Shown piece by piece: positions 9,293 to 19,998 of a stretch of DNA of 64,000 nt. Made by a program: the position numbers and the translations under genes. The stretch covers positions 1,382,588 through 1,446,587 of the forward strand of contig NZ_CP056199.1 of NCBI RefSeq assembly GCF_013782625.1, read 5' to 3'. Within the stretch, counting starts at the first letter, position 1, and every line of letters begins with the position of its first letter. The stretch is from Enterobacter sp. RHBSTW-00994 (GTDB lineage Bacteria > Pseudomonadota > Gammaproteobacteria > Enterobacterales > Enterobacteriaceae). The notes beneath the pieces were generated by a model. It worked only from the letters and a program-made list of their open reading frames with translations. It had not been told where the DNA came from and did no database searches.

Positions 9293-10288
9293 ATGAAACA
9301 GACCGTTTATACCGCCAGTCCTGAAAGTCAGCAGATCCATGTCTGGCGTTTGAATGCGGAAGGCTCGCTCACGCTGGTTCAGGTAGTTGATGTTCCGGGG
9401 CAGGTTCAGCCGATGATTGTCAGCCCGGATAAACGTTTTCTTTATGTTGGCGTGCGCCCGGAGTTTCGCGTGCTGGCGTATCGCATCTCCCCTGATGATG
9501 GTGCACTGACCTATGCCGCAGAAGCGCCATTACCAGGAAGCCCAACCCATATCTCGACTGACCACAAGGGGCAGTTCGTCTTCAGCGCTTCCTATAATTC
9601 AGGCTGCGTCAGCGTCACCCGTCTGGACGAGGGGATTCCGACAGAAACCGTGGATATCGTAGAAGGTCTGGAAGGTTGCCACTCGGCAAATATCAGCCCG
9701 GATAACCGGACGCTGTGGGTTCCTGCCCTGAAGCAGGATCGTATCTGCCTGTTTACGCTGAGTGATGATGGTCATCTGGTGGCGCAAGATCCGGCAGAAG
9801 TGACCACCGTTGAGGGGGCGGGTCCGCGTCACATGGTCTTCCATCCGAACCAGCAATATGGATACGTTGTGAATGAGCTGAATGGCTCTGTCGATGTGTG
9901 GGAGCTGAAAGATCCAAACGGTGAAATTGAATGTGTTCAGACTCTGGATATGATGCCGTCTGACTTCTCCGACACTCGCTGGGCCGCAGATATTCATATC
10001 ACCCCGGATGGTCGTCATCTTTATACCTGCGACCGTACCTCCAGCCTGATTACCGTCTTTAGCGTCTCGGAAGATGGCAGTGTGCTGGCGATTGAAGGCT
10101 TCCAGCCAACGGAAACCCAGCCGCGTGGTTTTAATATCGATCACAGCGGGAAATACCTGATTGCGGCCGGGCAGAAATCTCACCATATCGCACTGTACGA
10201 AATCAAAGGCGAACAGGGCTTGCTGGAAGAGAAAGGGCGTTACGCTGTAGGCCAGGGGCCAATGTGGGTTGTGGTCAACGCACACTAA
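9293..10288 (+). CDS. pgl: 6-phosphogluconolactonase
   Basis: Hydrolyses 6-phosphogluconolactone to 6-phosphogluconate in the oxidative pentose phosphate pathway. The 331-residue protein is the beta-propeller (YbhE/lactonase) type, with repeated blades such as [18 protein letters not shown] and [14 protein letters not shown] and no metal or P-loop motif. I start at MKQTVYTAS, 6 codons into the open frame, preceded by AAAGGAG. Monocistronic, ended by the hairpin at 10301-10329. Confidence 0.96.
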   Translation: MKQTVYTASPESQQIHVWRLNAEGSLTLVQVVDVPGQVQPMIVSPDKRFLYVGVRPEFRVLAYRISPDDGALTYAAEAPLPGSPTHISTDHKGQFVFSASYNSGCVSVTRLDEGIPTETVDIVEGLEGCHSANISPDNRTLWVPALKQDRICLFTLSDDGHLVAQDPAEVTTVEGAGPRHMVFHPNQQYGYVVNELNGSVDVWELKDPNGEIECVQTLDMMPSDFSDTRWAADIHITPDGRHLYTCDRTSSLITVFSVSEDGSVLAIEGFQPTETQPRGFNIDHSGKYLIAAGQKSHHIALYEIKGEQGLLEEKGRYAVGQGPMWVVVNAH

Positions 10289-10300
10289 TCCGCTGATAAT

Positions 10301-10329
10301 AAAAAACCTCGCCATGGCGAGGTTTTTTT
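10301..10329. terminator. Bidirectional terminator between pgl and ybhC
   Basis: AAAAAACCTCGCC / GGCGAGGTTTTTT around a very short loop. A-run on one side and T-run on the other fit termination of both converging genes. Confidence 0.88.
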
Positions 10330-10345
10330 ATGCCTGAAACCAGAC

Positions 10346-11629
10346 TTATTGTTTCGGTTCAGCAACCACTTTGCTACCCAGACCGCGGTTGTTGTATTCC
10401 CACATGCGATTGAAGTTAGCGTCGTTCAGGTTGCGCTGCACGTTGCCTTTGTCATCCACGACTCCGGTGTTGCCGGAATAAGGACGTTTGGAAATGGCAG
10501 CATCAGCCCATGGTTTCGCCATGTTGAAGCCTTCGTTGATGACGCTGTCACGGATCACAACCTGCCCGTTTGTTGTGGAATCAACGTCCAGCGAGCGGCC
10601 CAACTGTGCAACACCGTCGCCGGAAGCGGTAAAGCGGCTGTTCACGGCCAGGAAGCCATAATAGAGGTTAGACTGTGTGGCTGGCGCAAACACGTAGCCT
10701 TCCTGCTGGGTGCGGGAATTCACTACGCGGAAATCGGTGTTATCAAAGACCACTGCGCCACGGCCGGACACGAGATCCACATCCCCTTCAATATAGCTAT
10801 TGGTGACCTGGGTACGCGTCAGACGGTTGTTTTGCAGGGTGTTCTGCACGCCGCTGTTGGTCACGAAGAAGGTATTCTGGCGACCCAGAATGTTCACGTT
10901 ATTAATCTGTACCTGATCGCCATCGCTACGCAGGGCTACGGCCTGGTGGTTTCCGGCATCGACGCTGTCACCCAGGGTGTTTTGGATAGTCAGATTCTGC
11001 AACTGCAGACCGTTGTTCTGTGACCAGAACACGGCAGAGCACAGTACACCGACGGTCGCGCTGCGTTTGCTCTGGCAGTTATCAAACATATACCAGGCTG
11101 GTTTGCCCGGCATGTATTTACCGGCTGGATTTACCAGGCGACGCCAGGTATTGCTGTCGATTTCAGAATCGATCGCCAGACCAATTTTTACGTCGAGCGC
11201 TTTTTCGCCCATGCCGTACAACGTAATGCTGCCAGGGGCCGCTGGAACGTAAACCGTACCTTCGTATTCACCAGGCAGGATAGCGATGTACTGACGTGAC
11301 GCGCTGTGTTTGGTAATCGCTGCGTCAACTGCGGCCTGGATAGTGGTATGTGTCACGCCCTGCGTACCCGCTGGCCCAACAACGAAATCAGGCTGCTTAG
11401 GCAGACGAATAGAGGATGGTGTCCACGGGGCGGCATTTGGGTCCATCGCCGAGAAGTAGTGTGCCTGATTGAAGTTCTTTGCTTCGTCAGCAGACAGGAT
11501 CGGGCGAGATGCTGTGCCTGGTGCAACCTGCTCAGATGGCTTCTGATCCGGTGGCGTAGAGCTGCATGCAGACAACGTCACGCCAAAGGCGAGGGCCAGC
11601 GCCAGACGGGAAATCCTGGAAATGTTCAA
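10346..11629 (-). CDS. ybhC: Outer-membrane lipoprotein of the pectinesterase family, YbhC
   Basis: A 427-residue lipoprotein with a signal peptide ending in the lipobox LSAC (Cys22). The body is a right-handed beta-helix of pectin methylesterase type, with the family motifs GGVQNT-like SGVQNTLQNN, IEGDVDLVSGRGAVVFDN and a late LGRSLD. The E. coli protein is reported as an outer-membrane acyl-CoA thioesterase, so pectin may not be the substrate. No cognate pectin-use genes are nearby. Its upstream region holds the lambda attB-like core. Confidence 0.92.
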   Translation of the reverse strand: MNISRISRLALALAFGVTLSACSSTPPDQKPSEQVAPGTASRPILSADEAKNFNQAHYFSAMDPNAAPWTPSSIRLPKQPDFVVGPAGTQGVTHTTIQAAVDAAITKHSASRQYIAILPGEYEGTVYVPAAPGSITLYGMGEKALDVKIGLAIDSEIDSNTWRRLVNPAGKYMPGKPAWYMFDNCQSKRSATVGVLCSAVFWSQNNGLQLQNLTIQNTLGDSVDAGNHQAVALRSDGDQVQINNVNILGRQNTFFVTNSGVQNTLQNNRLTRTQVTNSYIEGDVDLVSGRGAVVFDNTDFRVVNSRTQQEGYVFAPATQSNLYYGFLAVNSRFTASGDGVAQLGRSLDVDSTTNGQVVIRDSVINEGFNMAKPWADAAISKRPYSGNTGVVDDKGNVQRNLNDANFNRMWEYNNRGLGSKVVAEPKQ

Positions 11630-11678
11630 GGTAAAGCTCCTGGGTATGCAAGTCTTAACGGGATAATCGAAATAGCCT

Positions 11679-11693
11679 GCTTTTTTATACTAA
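11679..11693 (+). other. attB: Phage lambda attB core (unoccupied)
   Basis: The 15-base lambda common core GCTTTTTTATACTAA is present in full, including the TTTATAC strand-exchange overlap, and nothing phage-like is inserted. The flanks (CCT on the left, GTTGAGCGAAAC on the right) resemble E. coli attB as I remember it. The right integrase core site reads CAACTTAGT on the minus strand, where E. coli has CAAGTTAGT. It lies between ybhC and hutI, the position lambda attB has next to ybhC in E. coli. Confidence 0.9.
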
Positions 11694-11793
11694 GTTGAGC
11701 GAAACAGGAAGATGAAAAGGTAAAAAGTTCTATTTTTCACCTGTCTGATGCGGGAAAGTCATCACAAATAAATAACATTTTCCGTAAAGGCAG

Positions 11794-11832
11794 TTGACAG
11801 AGGCAAGCAGATGAAAATAAATGTCTATACAA
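11794..11832 (+). promoter_or_regulatory. hutIGC promoter with HutC operator
   Basis: A -35 TTGACA at 11794-11799 is followed after 18 bp by a weak -10 TAAATG at 11818-11823. The stretch TGTCTATACAA at 11822-11832 is shared with the hutU operator at 14841, so HutC should bind over the -10 and the start of transcription. Confidence 0.65.
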
Positions 11833-11853
11833 CCCATGACAAGTGAAAACCCC

Positions 11854-13077
11854 ATGCAGCAGCTTCATCCCGACGATGTGATATGGCGTAATGCGCGACT
11901 GGCGACAATGGATCCTGGTCATCCTGCGCCTTATGGTTTGATGGAACATGCTGCGCTCGTGGTGCGAGGCAACAGGATACAGGCCGTGCTGGCTGAGTCT
12001 GATATTCCGTCCTGGCATGGCAAGTCTGTTGATTTGCAGGGACGTCTGGTGACGCCCGGGCTTATCGACTGTCACACCCACCTGGTCTTTGGCGGTGATC
12101 GTGCGGCGGAATGGGAACAGCGTTTAAATGGTGTCTCCTATCAAACGATTAGCGCTCAGGGCGGTGGGATCAATGCCACGGTAACGGCGACCCGCAACAG
12201 CGCACCAGAAACCTTACTCCAGCTGGCACAGCAGCGTCTGCAACGTCTGATGGCTGAAGGCGTAACGACGGTTGAAATCAAGTCGGGATATGGCCTGAAC
12301 GCCGAAACGGAAGAGAAAATGCTTCAGGTGGCGCGTCAGCTTGCGGTGAACAACCCTGTCGAGATTAGCCCAACCCTGCTTGCGGCCCATGCCGTACCGA
12401 AAGAATACCGCCACGATCCGGATGCCTACCTCACGCGGGTTTGCGAACAGATCATGCCCGCGTTGTGGGAAAAAGGGTTGTTCGACGCGGTGGATGTGTT
12501 CTGCGAAAACGTAGGGTTCACGCTGTTGCAGACTGAGAGGGTCTTTAAGGCCGCCTCGGCTCTGGGCATTCCCGTAAAGGGACATGTGGAGCAACTCTCT
12601 AATCTGGGGGGCGCGGCCCTCGTCAGCCGCTATCACGGGCTGTCAGCCGATCATATTGAATATCTTGATGATGCCGGTGTTCAGGCGATGGCGCATAGCG
12701 GCACGGTCGCAGTGTTATTACCAGGAGCGTTCTATTTTCTGCAGGAGCGACAGCGCCCGCCGGTTGAACAGCTCAGAAAAGCGGGGGTTTCCATTGCCGT
12801 CGCGACGGATTACAACCCCGGAACCAGCCCGTTTGCCAGCCTCCATCTGGCGATGAATATGGCCTGTGTCCAGTTTGGCCTGACGCCGGAAGAGGCGTGG
12901 GCTGGCGTGACCCGTCATGCGGCGCATGCTCTGGGCCGAAGTGAAACGCATGGGCAGCTAAAAGCCGGATATGTTGCTGATTTTAGCGTCTGGGATGCAC
13001 ACCATCCGGTGGAAATGGTGTACGAGCCGGGACGCAACCCGCTGTACCAACGCATTTTTCGGGGAGAAGGGATATGA
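11854..13077 (+). CDS. hutI: Imidazolonepropionase
   Basis: Third enzyme of histidine breakdown: hydrolyses imidazolone-5-propionate to formimino-glutamate. It is a 407-residue metal-dependent amidohydrolase with HxH at H74/H76 in [18 protein letters not shown] and the catalytic Asp region [11 protein letters not shown]. The frame is open from ATGs at 11821 and 11836, but those lie inside or only a few bases from the predicted promoter, so I take MQQLHPDDV. The stop overlaps the hutG ATG by 4 bp. Confidence 0.93.
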   Translation: MQQLHPDDVIWRNARLATMDPGHPAPYGLMEHAALVVRGNRIQAVLAESDIPSWHGKSVDLQGRLVTPGLIDCHTHLVFGGDRAAEWEQRLNGVSYQTISAQGGGINATVTATRNSAPETLLQLAQQRLQRLMAEGVTTVEIKSGYGLNAETEEKMLQVARQLAVNNPVEISPTLLAAHAVPKEYRHDPDAYLTRVCEQIMPALWEKGLFDAVDVFCENVGFTLLQTERVFKAASALGIPVKGHVEQLSNLGGAALVSRYHGLSADHIEYLDDAGVQAMAHSGTVAVLLPGAFYFLQERQRPPVEQLRKAGVSIAVATDYNPGTSPFASLHLAMNMACVQFGLTPEEAWAGVTRHAAHALGRSETHGQLKAGYVADFSVWDAHHPVEMVYEPGRNPLYQRIFRGEGI

Positions 13078-14012
13078 CGTTATGGCAGCCCGTTTCAGCA
13101 TCAGTCTGGCAGGGGCGCGATGACCGCGCGGAGGCCAGCAATGCGCTGCGCCTTTTCCAGACGGTGCGTCAGTGTGAACACTTTACGCCAGGTGCGTCAG
13201 GCATCGCGCTGATAGGGTTTGCGTGTGATGAGGGCGTAAGACGCAACCACGGCAGACCCGGCGCTGCACTCGCGCCGGATGTTCTGCGTAGCGCACTGGC
13301 AAATATGGCAAGTCACCAGGGGCACGATCGCCTGTGGGATATGGGATCGATTTATGTTGAAGGCGAAGCGCTTGAAGCTGCTCAGCAGGCGCTAAGTGAT
13401 GCAGTCCTGGCTTGCCAGAAGTCAGGTATGCGCACGCTGGTGCTGGGCGGTGGACATGAGACTGCCTGGGCGCATGGTCGTGGCGTGCTGGATGCCTTTG
13501 CGAATGAACGTGTGGCAATCGTTAACCTGGATGCTCATCTGGATCTACGTAATGCTGACAGGTCGACCTCCGGGACACCGTTTCGCCAGCTTGCGCGCTA
13601 TTGTGCCGCGCAGTCGCGTGAATTTCAGTATGCTTGCCTGGGTGTCAGCCGTGCGGCAAATACCGAAGCGCTTTGGGACGAAGCGGCTCGTCTGAATGTG
13701 ACGCTGGTTGAAGATCTTCGTTTCAGTCGGGATGCGTTATCCTCGCTGGAAAAGGTTCTGGTGCAGGCGGATCGCATCTATCTGACGATTGATCTGGATG
13801 TATTACCGGCAGGAGAGATGCCTGCGGTCTCGGCGCCCGCGGCATTAGGTATTTCTGCCCGTGAATTGTTGCCCGTAATAGAGTGCATCTGCCGCAGTGG
13901 AAAATTGCAGGCAGCCGATTTAGTCGAATTTAATCCGCAGTATGACCGGGATGGTCAGGGAGCCAGACTGGCTGCCCGACTGGCCTGGCAAATCGCTCAC
14001 TGGTGGGCATAA
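13074..14012 (+). CDS. hutG: Formimidoylglutamase
   Basis: Hydrolyses N-formimino-glutamate to glutamate and formamide, the last step of the pathway. The 312-residue enzyme belongs to the arginase/ureohydrolase family; Mn ligands lie in [18 protein letters not shown] and [15 protein letters not shown] overlap with hutI and a 21-bp gap to hutC mark a hutIGC operon. Confidence 0.95.
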   Translation: MTLWQPVSASVWQGRDDRAEASNALRLFQTVRQCEHFTPGASGIALIGFACDEGVRRNHGRPGAALAPDVLRSALANMASHQGHDRLWDMGSIYVEGEALEAAQQALSDAVLACQKSGMRTLVLGGGHETAWAHGRGVLDAFANERVAIVNLDAHLDLRNADRSTSGTPFRQLARYCAAQSREFQYACLGVSRAANTEALWDEAARLNVTLVEDLRFSRDALSSLEKVLVQADRIYLTIDLDVLPAGEMPAVSAPAALGISARELLPVIECICRSGKLQAADLVEFNPQYDRDGQGARLAARLAWQIAHWWA

Positions 14013-14033
14013 AAATAACATTAAGGAGTTACG

Positions 14034-14768
14034 ATGTTTTCACGCTCACCTGAGCCACAATCCAGCCCGCCCGCCCCCTTTTATGAAAAGGTGAAGCAGG
14101 CGATAAGCGAAAAGATCGCGACGGGCGTCTGGCGTCCTCATGACCGTATTCCCTCAGAAGCTGAGCTGGTGGCACAGTTTGGTTTTAGCCGGATGACCAT
14201 TAACCGGGCGCTGCGTGAACTGACCGATGAAGGGTTGCTGGTTCGTCTGCAAGGGGTCGGAACCTTTGTGGCAGAGCCGAAAGGGCAGTCGGCTCTGTTT
14301 GAAATCCGTAGCATCGCAGATGAGATTGCCGCCCGGCATCACCAGCATCATTGTGAGGTGCGGGTGCTGGAAGAGACACAGGCCAGCGCGGAGCAGGCGG
14401 TGGAGTTGAATGTCAAAGAGGGCACGCGGATCTTTCATTCGGTGATGGTGCACTTTGAAAATGATATTCCGGTACAGATTGAAGATCGTTGCGTGAACGC
14501 GGAGCGCGTGCCGGAGTATCTTGCTCAGGATTACACACAGACCACGCCGCATGCTTACCTGTCGCGGGTTGCACCGCTGACGGAAGGGGAACACATTGTT
14601 GAGGCGGTGCGGGCGACGCCGCAAGAGTGCGAACTTTTGCGCATTAAAGAGCACGATCCTTGCCTGCTAATCCGCCGTCGTACCTGGTCATCTTCACAGA
14701 TTGTGTCACATGCGAAACTGCTGTTTCCGGGCAACCGTTACCGGCTACAGGGCCACTTTATGTCATAA
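14034..14768 (+). CDS. hutC: Histidine utilisation repressor HutC
   Basis: A 244-residue GntR-family repressor (HutC subfamily). The N-terminal winged helix, residues about 15-80, includes PSEAELVAQFGFSRMTINRA. The C-terminal UTRA domain senses urocanate. It is last in hutIGC, preceded by AAGGAG, so it should be autoregulated. Likely binding sites containing TGTCTATACAA lie before hutI and hutU. Confidence 0.95.
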   Translation: MFSRSPEPQSSPPAPFYEKVKQAISEKIATGVWRPHDRIPSEAELVAQFGFSRMTINRALRELTDEGLLVRLQGVGTFVAEPKGQSALFEIRSIADEIAARHHQHHCEVRVLEETQASAEQAVELNVKEGTRIFHSVMVHFENDIPVQIEDRCVNAERVPEYLAQDYTQTTPHAYLSRVAPLTEGEHIVEAVRATPQECELLRIKEHDPCLLIRRRTWSSSQIVSHAKLLFPGNRYRLQGHFMS

Positions 14769-14778
14769 GCATTAAAAG

Positions 14779-14811
14779 CGTGATAGCTGACGCAATATAA
14801 TAAAATTGTAT
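14779..14811 (+). promoter_or_regulatory. CRP-like and NAC activator sites of hutUH
   Basis: ATAA-N5-TTGTAT at 14797-14811 matches the NAC consensus ATAA-N5-TNGTAT and is centred about 63 bp before the predicted start. CGTGA-N6-ACGCA at 14779-14794 resembles a weak CRP site (7 of 10 core bases) centred about 80 bp before the start. Both positions agree with the Klebsiella hutUH promoter, where NAC acts near -64 and CAP near -81. Confidence 0.75.
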
Positions 14812-14831
14812 CTTTTTTGTTAAAAACGATC

Positions 14832-14860
14832 TTGTGTGTGCTTGTCTATACAAGTATATC
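14832..14860 (+). promoter_or_regulatory. hutUH promoter with HutC operator in the spacer
   Basis: TTGTGT (14832-14837) and TATATC (14855-14860) are separated by exactly 17 bp. The 14-bp perfect palindrome CTTGTCTATACAAG at 14841-14854 fills the spacer and is the probable HutC operator. A start near 14867 leaves a leader of about 28 bases before hutU. Confidence 0.82.
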
Positions 14861-14894
14861 TGTTTGTATCTTCTATCCCTGTGAGGAGCACACA

Positions 14895-16580
14895 ATGTCG
14901 TCAGGTAAATACCGCCAGCAGGAGATCCGCGCCCCGCGTGGAACAACGCTTACTGCGAAAAGCTGGCTCACCGAAGCACCACTGCGCATGTTGATGAACA
15001 ACCTTGATCCCGACGTCGCCGAAAATCCTCATGAGCTGGTGGTTTATGGCGGGATTGGTCGTGCCGCGCGTAACTGGGAGTGCTATGACGCCATTGTCGA
15101 ATCCCTTACCAACCTTGAACATGACGAAACTCTGCTGGTGCAATCAGGTAAACCGGTAGGCGTCTTTAAAACCCATAAAAATGCACCACGGGTGTTGATT
15201 GCCAACTCAAACCTCGTCCCGCACTGGGCAACCTGGGAACACTTTAACGAGCTTGATGCGAAAGGGCTGGCGATGTATGGCCAGATGACGGCGGGAAGCT
15301 GGATCTATATTGGTAGCCAGGGGATTGTGCAGGGCACATACGAAACCTTTGTTGAAGCGGGTCGTCAGCACTATAACGGTTCGCTGAAAGGACGCTGGGT
15401 GCTAACGGCCGGACTCGGCGGTATGGGCGGCGCGCAGCCGCTGGCCGCAACGCTTGCCGGAGCCTGTTCACTGAATATCGAGTGCCAGCAAAGCCGTATT
15501 GATTTCCGTCTGCGTACCCGTTACGTGGATGAGCAGGCCGAAAACGTTGATGACGCGCTGGCGCGTATTCAAAAATATACGGCCGAAGGTAAAGCTGTCT
15601 CCATTGCCCTGTGCGGCAATGCCGCTGATGTGGTCCCGGAACTGGTTGCGAGAGGTGTTCGCCCGGATTTAGTGACCGACCAGACCAGCGCGCACGACCC
15701 GTTACATGGCTATTTGCCAAAAGGCTGGTCCTGGGAAACCTACCAGCAGCAATCAGAACGCGACCCGGAAGGAACGGTACTTGCCGCCAAACGCTCAATG
15801 GCAGAACACGTCAGTGCAATGCTGGCTTTCAGTCAAATGGGCATTCCCACCTTCGACTATGGCAACAACATCCGCCAGATGGCGAAAGAGATGGGCGTGG
15901 CCAACGCGTTTGATTTCCCCGGTTTTGTTCCGGCCTATATTCGCCCGCTGTTCTGTCGCGGCATTGGCCCGTTCCGCTGGGTTGCGCTCTCCGGCGACCC
16001 GAACGATATCTACAAAACAGACGCGAAAGTGAAAGAGATTGTCGCTGACGATGAACACCTTCATCACTGGCTGGATATGGCTCGTGAACGCATCAACTTC
16101 CAGGGCTTACCAGCCCGGATCTGCTGGGTCGGACTAGAGTGGCGTCAGAAACTGGGTCTCGCCTTTAACGAGATGGTGCGGAGCGGTGAAGTGTCTGCCC
16201 CGATTGTGATCGGGCGTGACCACCTGGATTCTGGCTCTGTTGCCAGCCCGAACCGTGAAACCGAAGCCATGCGTGACGGTTCTGACGCAGTGTCTGACTG
16301 GCCGCTCCTTAATGCCTTACTGAATACCGCCAGCGGCGCTACCTGGGTCTCCTTGCATCACGGCGGCGGGGTTGGGATGGGCTTCTCGCAACATTCGGGA
16401 ATGGTCATTGTCTGTGACGGTACGGATGAAGCCGCTGCACGTATCGCTCGCGTGCTGCATAACGACCCAGCCACTGGCGTAATGCGCCATGCGGATGCGG
16501 GTTACGAGATTGCTATTGATTGTGCGAAAGAGCAGGGACTTAACCTGCCGATGATCCCTGCCACACAAGGAAAGCATTGA
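14895..16580 (+). CDS. hutU: Urocanate hydratase
   Basis: Converts urocanate to imidazolone-5-propionate with tightly bound NAD. The protein is 561 residues, with the NAD-binding [18 protein letters not shown] near residue 175 and the active-site region [17 protein letters not shown]. The open frame extends 26 codons upstream across the promoter; I start at MSSGKYRQQ, which follows GAGGAG. The stop shares one base with the hutH ATG. Confidence 0.97.
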   Translation: MSSGKYRQQEIRAPRGTTLTAKSWLTEAPLRMLMNNLDPDVAENPHELVVYGGIGRAARNWECYDAIVESLTNLEHDETLLVQSGKPVGVFKTHKNAPRVLIANSNLVPHWATWEHFNELDAKGLAMYGQMTAGSWIYIGSQGIVQGTYETFVEAGRQHYNGSLKGRWVLTAGLGGMGGAQPLAATLAGACSLNIECQQSRIDFRLRTRYVDEQAENVDDALARIQKYTAEGKAVSIALCGNAADVVPELVARGVRPDLVTDQTSAHDPLHGYLPKGWSWETYQQQSERDPEGTVLAAKRSMAEHVSAMLAFSQMGIPTFDYGNNIRQMAKEMGVANAFDFPGFVPAYIRPLFCRGIGPFRWVALSGDPNDIYKTDAKVKEIVADDEHLHHWLDMARERINFQGLPARICWVGLEWRQKLGLAFNEMVRSGEVSAPIVIGRDHLDSGSVASPNRETEAMRDGSDAVSDWPLLNALLNTASGATWVSLHHGGGVGMGFSQHSGMVIVCDGTDEAAARIARVLHNDPATGVMRHADAGYEIAIDCAKEQGLNLPMIPATQGKH

Positions 16581-18100
16581 TGAACACGTTAACACTCACC
16601 CCCGGTTCACTGTCGCTGAAACAGCTGCGTAGCGCATGGCGCCAGCCTGTCACACTTACGCTTGATGAACGCGCGCACGCGGCGATTAACGCTAGCGTTG
16701 CCTGCGTTGAGGCCATTGTTGCCGAGGGGCGCACGGCATACGGGATCAACACCGGTTTTGGCCTGCTGGCGCAGACCCGCATTGCGACCCACGATCTGGA
16801 GAATTTACAACGCTCACTGGTGCTGTCACATGCCGCGGGCGTGGGCCAGCCTCTGGATGATGAGATTGTGCGCCTGATGATGGTACTCAAAATCAACAGT
16901 CTGGCGCGCGGTTTCTCCGGCATTCGCCTGAGTGTGATTCAGGCGTTGATGGCACTGGTGAATGCGCAGGTTTATCCGTGGATCCCGGCGAAAGGTTCTG
17001 TCGGCGCATCGGGTGATTTAGCCCCGCTGGCGCATATGTCTTTACTTCTGCTTGGTGAAGGTCAAGCACGCTGGCAAGGGGAATGGCTGCCTGCAAAAGA
17101 GGCGCTGAAAAAAGCCGGGTTATCGCCGATTACGCTGGCTGCGAAAGAGGGGCTGGCGTTGCTTAACGGCACGCAGGCGTCTACGGCGTTTGCGCTGCGT
17201 GGTCTTTTTGAAGCTGAAGATCTGTTCGCCTCTGCAGTGGTCTGCGGCGCGCTGACCACGGAAGCGGTGCTGGGTTCGCGTCGTCCGTTTGATGCGCGCA
17301 TTCATGAAGTGCGCGGCCAGCGTGGGCAAATTGATGCCGCCGCAATGTATCGCCATCTGCTGACTGACAGCAGTGATATAGCCGACTCTCACCATAACTG
17401 CGATAAGGTGCAAGATCCGTATTCGCTGCGTTGTCAGCCGCAAGTGATGGGCGCTTGCCTGACGCAGTTGCGCCAGGCGGCAGAAGTGCTGCTGGTGGAA
17501 GCGAACGCGGTGTCTGATAACCCACTGGTGTTTGCACAAGAAAACGAAGTGGTTTCCGGCGGAAACTTCCACGCGGAGCCGGTCGCCATGGCGGCGGACA
17601 ATATCGCCCTGGCGATTGCGGAAGTGGGGGCGCTATCTGAACGTCGTATCGCACTGATGATGGATAAACATATGTCCCAGTTGCCGCCTTTCCTGGTGCG
17701 CAACGGTGGAGTGAACTCGGGCTTTATGATTGCCCAGGTCACAGCCGCAGCACTGGCAAGTGAAAACAAAGCGCTGTCTCATCCGCACAGTGTGGATAGC
17801 CTGCCTACGTCGGCAAACCAGGAAGATCATGTCTCCATGGCGCCTGCTGCCGGGCGTCGTCTGTGGGAAATGGCGTCAAATACGCGCGGTGTCCTGGCCG
17901 TTGAATGGCTGGCGGCGAGTCAGGGGGTTGATCTGCGTGAAGGACTGAAGTCCAGTCCACTGCTGGAACAGGCACGTCATACGCTTCGCGAGCAGGTGTC
18001 ACATTATGATGACGATCGCTTCTTCGCACCGGATATTGATAAGGCGATGGCTCTCCTTGAGAAGGGGAGCCTGGTTGGGTTGTTGCCTTCAGTGCTGTGA
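16580..18100 (+). CDS. hutH: Histidine ammonia-lyase
   Basis: Deaminates histidine to urocanate, the first step of the pathway. The 506-residue enzyme forms its MIO cofactor from Ala143-Ser144-Gly145 in [12 protein letters not shown]. Other family motifs are [25 protein letters not shown] and [10 protein letters not shown]. The ATG at 16580 overlaps the hutU TGA and follows AAGGAAAG; a TTG one codon earlier is less likely. Second and last gene of hutUH. Confidence 0.97.
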   Translation: MNTLTLTPGSLSLKQLRSAWRQPVTLTLDERAHAAINASVACVEAIVAEGRTAYGINTGFGLLAQTRIATHDLENLQRSLVLSHAAGVGQPLDDEIVRLMMVLKINSLARGFSGIRLSVIQALMALVNAQVYPWIPAKGSVGASGDLAPLAHMSLLLLGEGQARWQGEWLPAKEALKKAGLSPITLAAKEGLALLNGTQASTAFALRGLFEAEDLFASAVVCGALTTEAVLGSRRPFDARIHEVRGQRGQIDAAAMYRHLLTDSSDIADSHHNCDKVQDPYSLRCQPQVMGACLTQLRQAAEVLLVEANAVSDNPLVFAQENEVVSGGNFHAEPVAMAADNIALAIAEVGALSERRIALMMDKHMSQLPPFLVRNGGVNSGFMIAQVTAAALASENKALSHPHSVDSLPTSANQEDHVSMAPAAGRRLWEMASNTRGVLAVEWLAASQGVDLREGLKSSPLLEQARHTLREQVSHYDDDRFFAPDIDKAMALLEKGSLVGLLPSVL

Positions 18101-18106
18101 TATGTT

Positions 18107-18140
18107 GCCCTCATCCCGCGCAAGAGGGCGGGGTGAGGGC
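18107..18140. repeat. GC-rich palindromic intergenic repeat, copy 1
   Basis: GCCCTCATCCCGC and GCGGGGTGAGGGC form a 13-bp inverted repeat with one mismatch. It lies between the converging hutH and ybhB and shares the CCCTCACCC/GGGGTGAGGG arms with the element at 31986. It may act as a terminator, but no U-run follows. Confidence 0.65.
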
Positions 18141-18154
18141 GTCAGGCTGTCCGG

Positions 18155-18631
18155 TTATGAATACATCGCCGTTATCGACGCGCTACCCAGCGAATGGAAG
18201 TGCACGTTAAAGCCCACCATTGCGCCACTCGCCCCGTCATCCACCTCAATCTTGTCCACATCCAGGGCATGCACCGTGAAGATATAACGGTGTGTTTCCC
18301 CTTTCGGCGGCGCTGCGCCGCCGTAGCCCGCGTTCCCAAAATCGGTACGCGTCTGGATAGCGCCATCAGGCAAAGCAACCAGACCGGAGCCTGAACCCTG
18401 TGGCAGTTCGCGGGTCTCTGCAGGCAGATTCGCCACAAGCCAGTGCCACCAGCCGGAGCCTGTTGGGGCATCCGGATCATAGACGGTCACGACAAAGCTT
18501 TTGGTTCCCGCAGGGATATCATCCCATGCCAGATGAGGGGAGAGATTATCCCCGTGATACCCCATCCCGTTAAATACGTGGCGCTCCGGCAATTTCTCGC
18601 CGTCACGCAGATCCTGACTGGTGAGTTTCAT
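18155..18631 (-). CDS. ybhB: PEBP/RKIP-family protein YbhB
   Basis: A 158-residue cytoplasmic member of the phosphatidylethanolamine-binding / Raf-kinase-inhibitor-like family. The ligand-site motifs are DPDAPTGSGWWHWLVANLP (about 57-75) and GETHRYIFTVHAL. The bacterial function is not established. I start at MKLTSQDL, 9 codons into the open frame, matching the E. coli protein. It lies downstream of bioA in the same direction, separated by 70 bp, so read-through from bioA is possible. Confidence 0.92.
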   Translation of the reverse strand: MKLTSQDLRDGEKLPERHVFNGMGYHGDNLSPHLAWDDIPAGTKSFVVTVYDPDAPTGSGWWHWLVANLPAETRELPQGSGSGLVALPDGAIQTRTDFGNAGYGGAAPPKGETHRYIFTVHALDVDKIEVDDGASGAMVGFNVHFHSLGSASITAMYS

Positions 18632-18701
18632 TCGTTTTCTCCGTACTGAGTCGTGCAAAAAGTGTAATGCATAAACAGAGTACCGAAGCTAACGCATTGG
18701 G

Positions 18702-19991
18702 TTAAATCGCAAAATGTGCGGGAATGTTAACGGCTGCAACAACGGCAGTGGTCAGCTTGCGTAACTGTGCCTCTGTGATGACGTATGGCGGCATCAGATA
18801 AATCAGTTTGCCAAACGGGCGAACCCACACACCGTGTTCAACAAAGAAACGTTGCAGCACCGCCATATTCACCGGATGTGTTGTCTCTATCACGCCAATA
18901 GCGCCCAGCACGCGCACGTCCGCCACAAACTGAGCGCCTGCAGCGGCGCTCAGTTCTTGCCTGAGCTGCGTTTCAATGGCGGTGACCTGGTGTTGCCATT
19001 CGCCACTTTCCAGAATCGCAAGGCTTTCATTTGCCACTGCGCAAGCCAGCGGGTTGCCCATAAACGTCGGGCCATGCATGAAGCAACCGGCTTCGCCATC
19101 GCTGATGGTATCGGCAACATGTCGCGTGGTCAGCGTGGCAGAGAGCGTCATCGTGCCACCCGTCAGCGCTTTGCCGAGGCACAAAATATCCGGCGCAATA
19201 CCCGCATGTTCGCAGGCGAACAGCTTTCCGGTACGGCCAAAACCGGTCGCGATCTCATCGGCAATCAGCAAAATGCCCTCGCGATCGCACATTTTGCGGA
19301 TACGTTTGAGCCATTCCGGGTGATACATCCGCATTCCCCCTGCACCCTGGACAACAGGCTCCAGGATCACTGCGGCAATCTCATGGCGATGGGCTGCCAT
19401 CAGGCGAGCGAAGCCAACCATGTCTGACTCGTCCCATTCTCCGTCGAAACGGCTTTGCGGCGCGGGGGCAAACAGGTTTTCCGGCAGATAGCCTTTCCAC
19501 AGGCTGTGCATGGAGTTTTCAGGATCGCAGACCGACATCGCGCCGAAGGTGTCACCGTGATACCCGTTGCGGAAGGTGAGAAAACGCTGGCGCGATTCGC
19601 CTTTTGCATGCCAGTACTGCAGCGCCATTTTCATCGCCACTTCCACAGCCACTGAACCGGAGTCAGCAAGGAAAACACATTCCAGCGATGCTGGCGTCAT
19701 GGCGACCAGACGACGACAAAGGTCAATGGCTGGCTGGTGTGTGATCCCGCCAAACATCACATGCGACATCTGGTCAATTTGCGTTTTCATCGCCGCATTG
19801 AGACGCGGGTGGTTGTAGCCGTGGATCGCTGCCCACCAGGAAGACATGCCATCTACCAGCGGCTCACCACTGGCAAGGTGTAGCTCGCACCCATGGGCTG
19901 ATGCCACCGGGTAAACGGGCAGGGGAGTTGTCGTTGACGTGTAAGGATGCCAGATATGCAGTTTGTCGAAGGCGAGATCGTCCTGGGTCAT
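18702..19991 (-). CDS. bioA: Adenosylmethionine-8-amino-7-oxononanoate aminotransferase
   Basis: Makes 7,8-diaminopelargonate from 7-keto-8-aminopelargonate, using S-adenosylmethionine as amino donor. At 429 residues it equals the E. coli enzyme. Class III aminotransferase motifs are seen: [32 protein letters not shown] and the PLP-lysine region [16 protein letters not shown]. It is divergent from bioBFCD across the BirA operator. Confidence 0.97.
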   Translation of the reverse strand: MTQDDLAFDKLHIWHPYTSTTTPLPVYPVASAHGCELHLASGEPLVDGMSSWWAAIHGYNHPRLNAAMKTQIDQMSHVMFGGITHQPAIDLCRRLVAMTPASLECVFLADSGSVAVEVAMKMALQYWHAKGESRQRFLTFRNGYHGDTFGAMSVCDPENSMHSLWKGYLPENLFAPAPQSRFDGEWDESDMVGFARLMAAHRHEIAAVILEPVVQGAGGMRMYHPEWLKRIRKMCDREGILLIADEIATGFGRTGKLFACEHAGIAPDILCLGKALTGGTMTLSATLTTRHVADTISDGEAGCFMHGPTFMGNPLACAVANESLAILESGEWQHQVTAIETQLRQELSAAAGAQFVADVRVLGAIGVIETTHPVNMAVLQRFFVEHGVWVRPFGKLIYLMPPYVITEAQLRKLTTAVVAAVNIPAHFAI

Positions 19992-19998
19992 AATCAGA

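Noticed and set aside
11679..11693. Prophage or phage remnant at attB
   Set aside because: Both flanks are bacterial and no second core, integrase or phage gene is present within the window.
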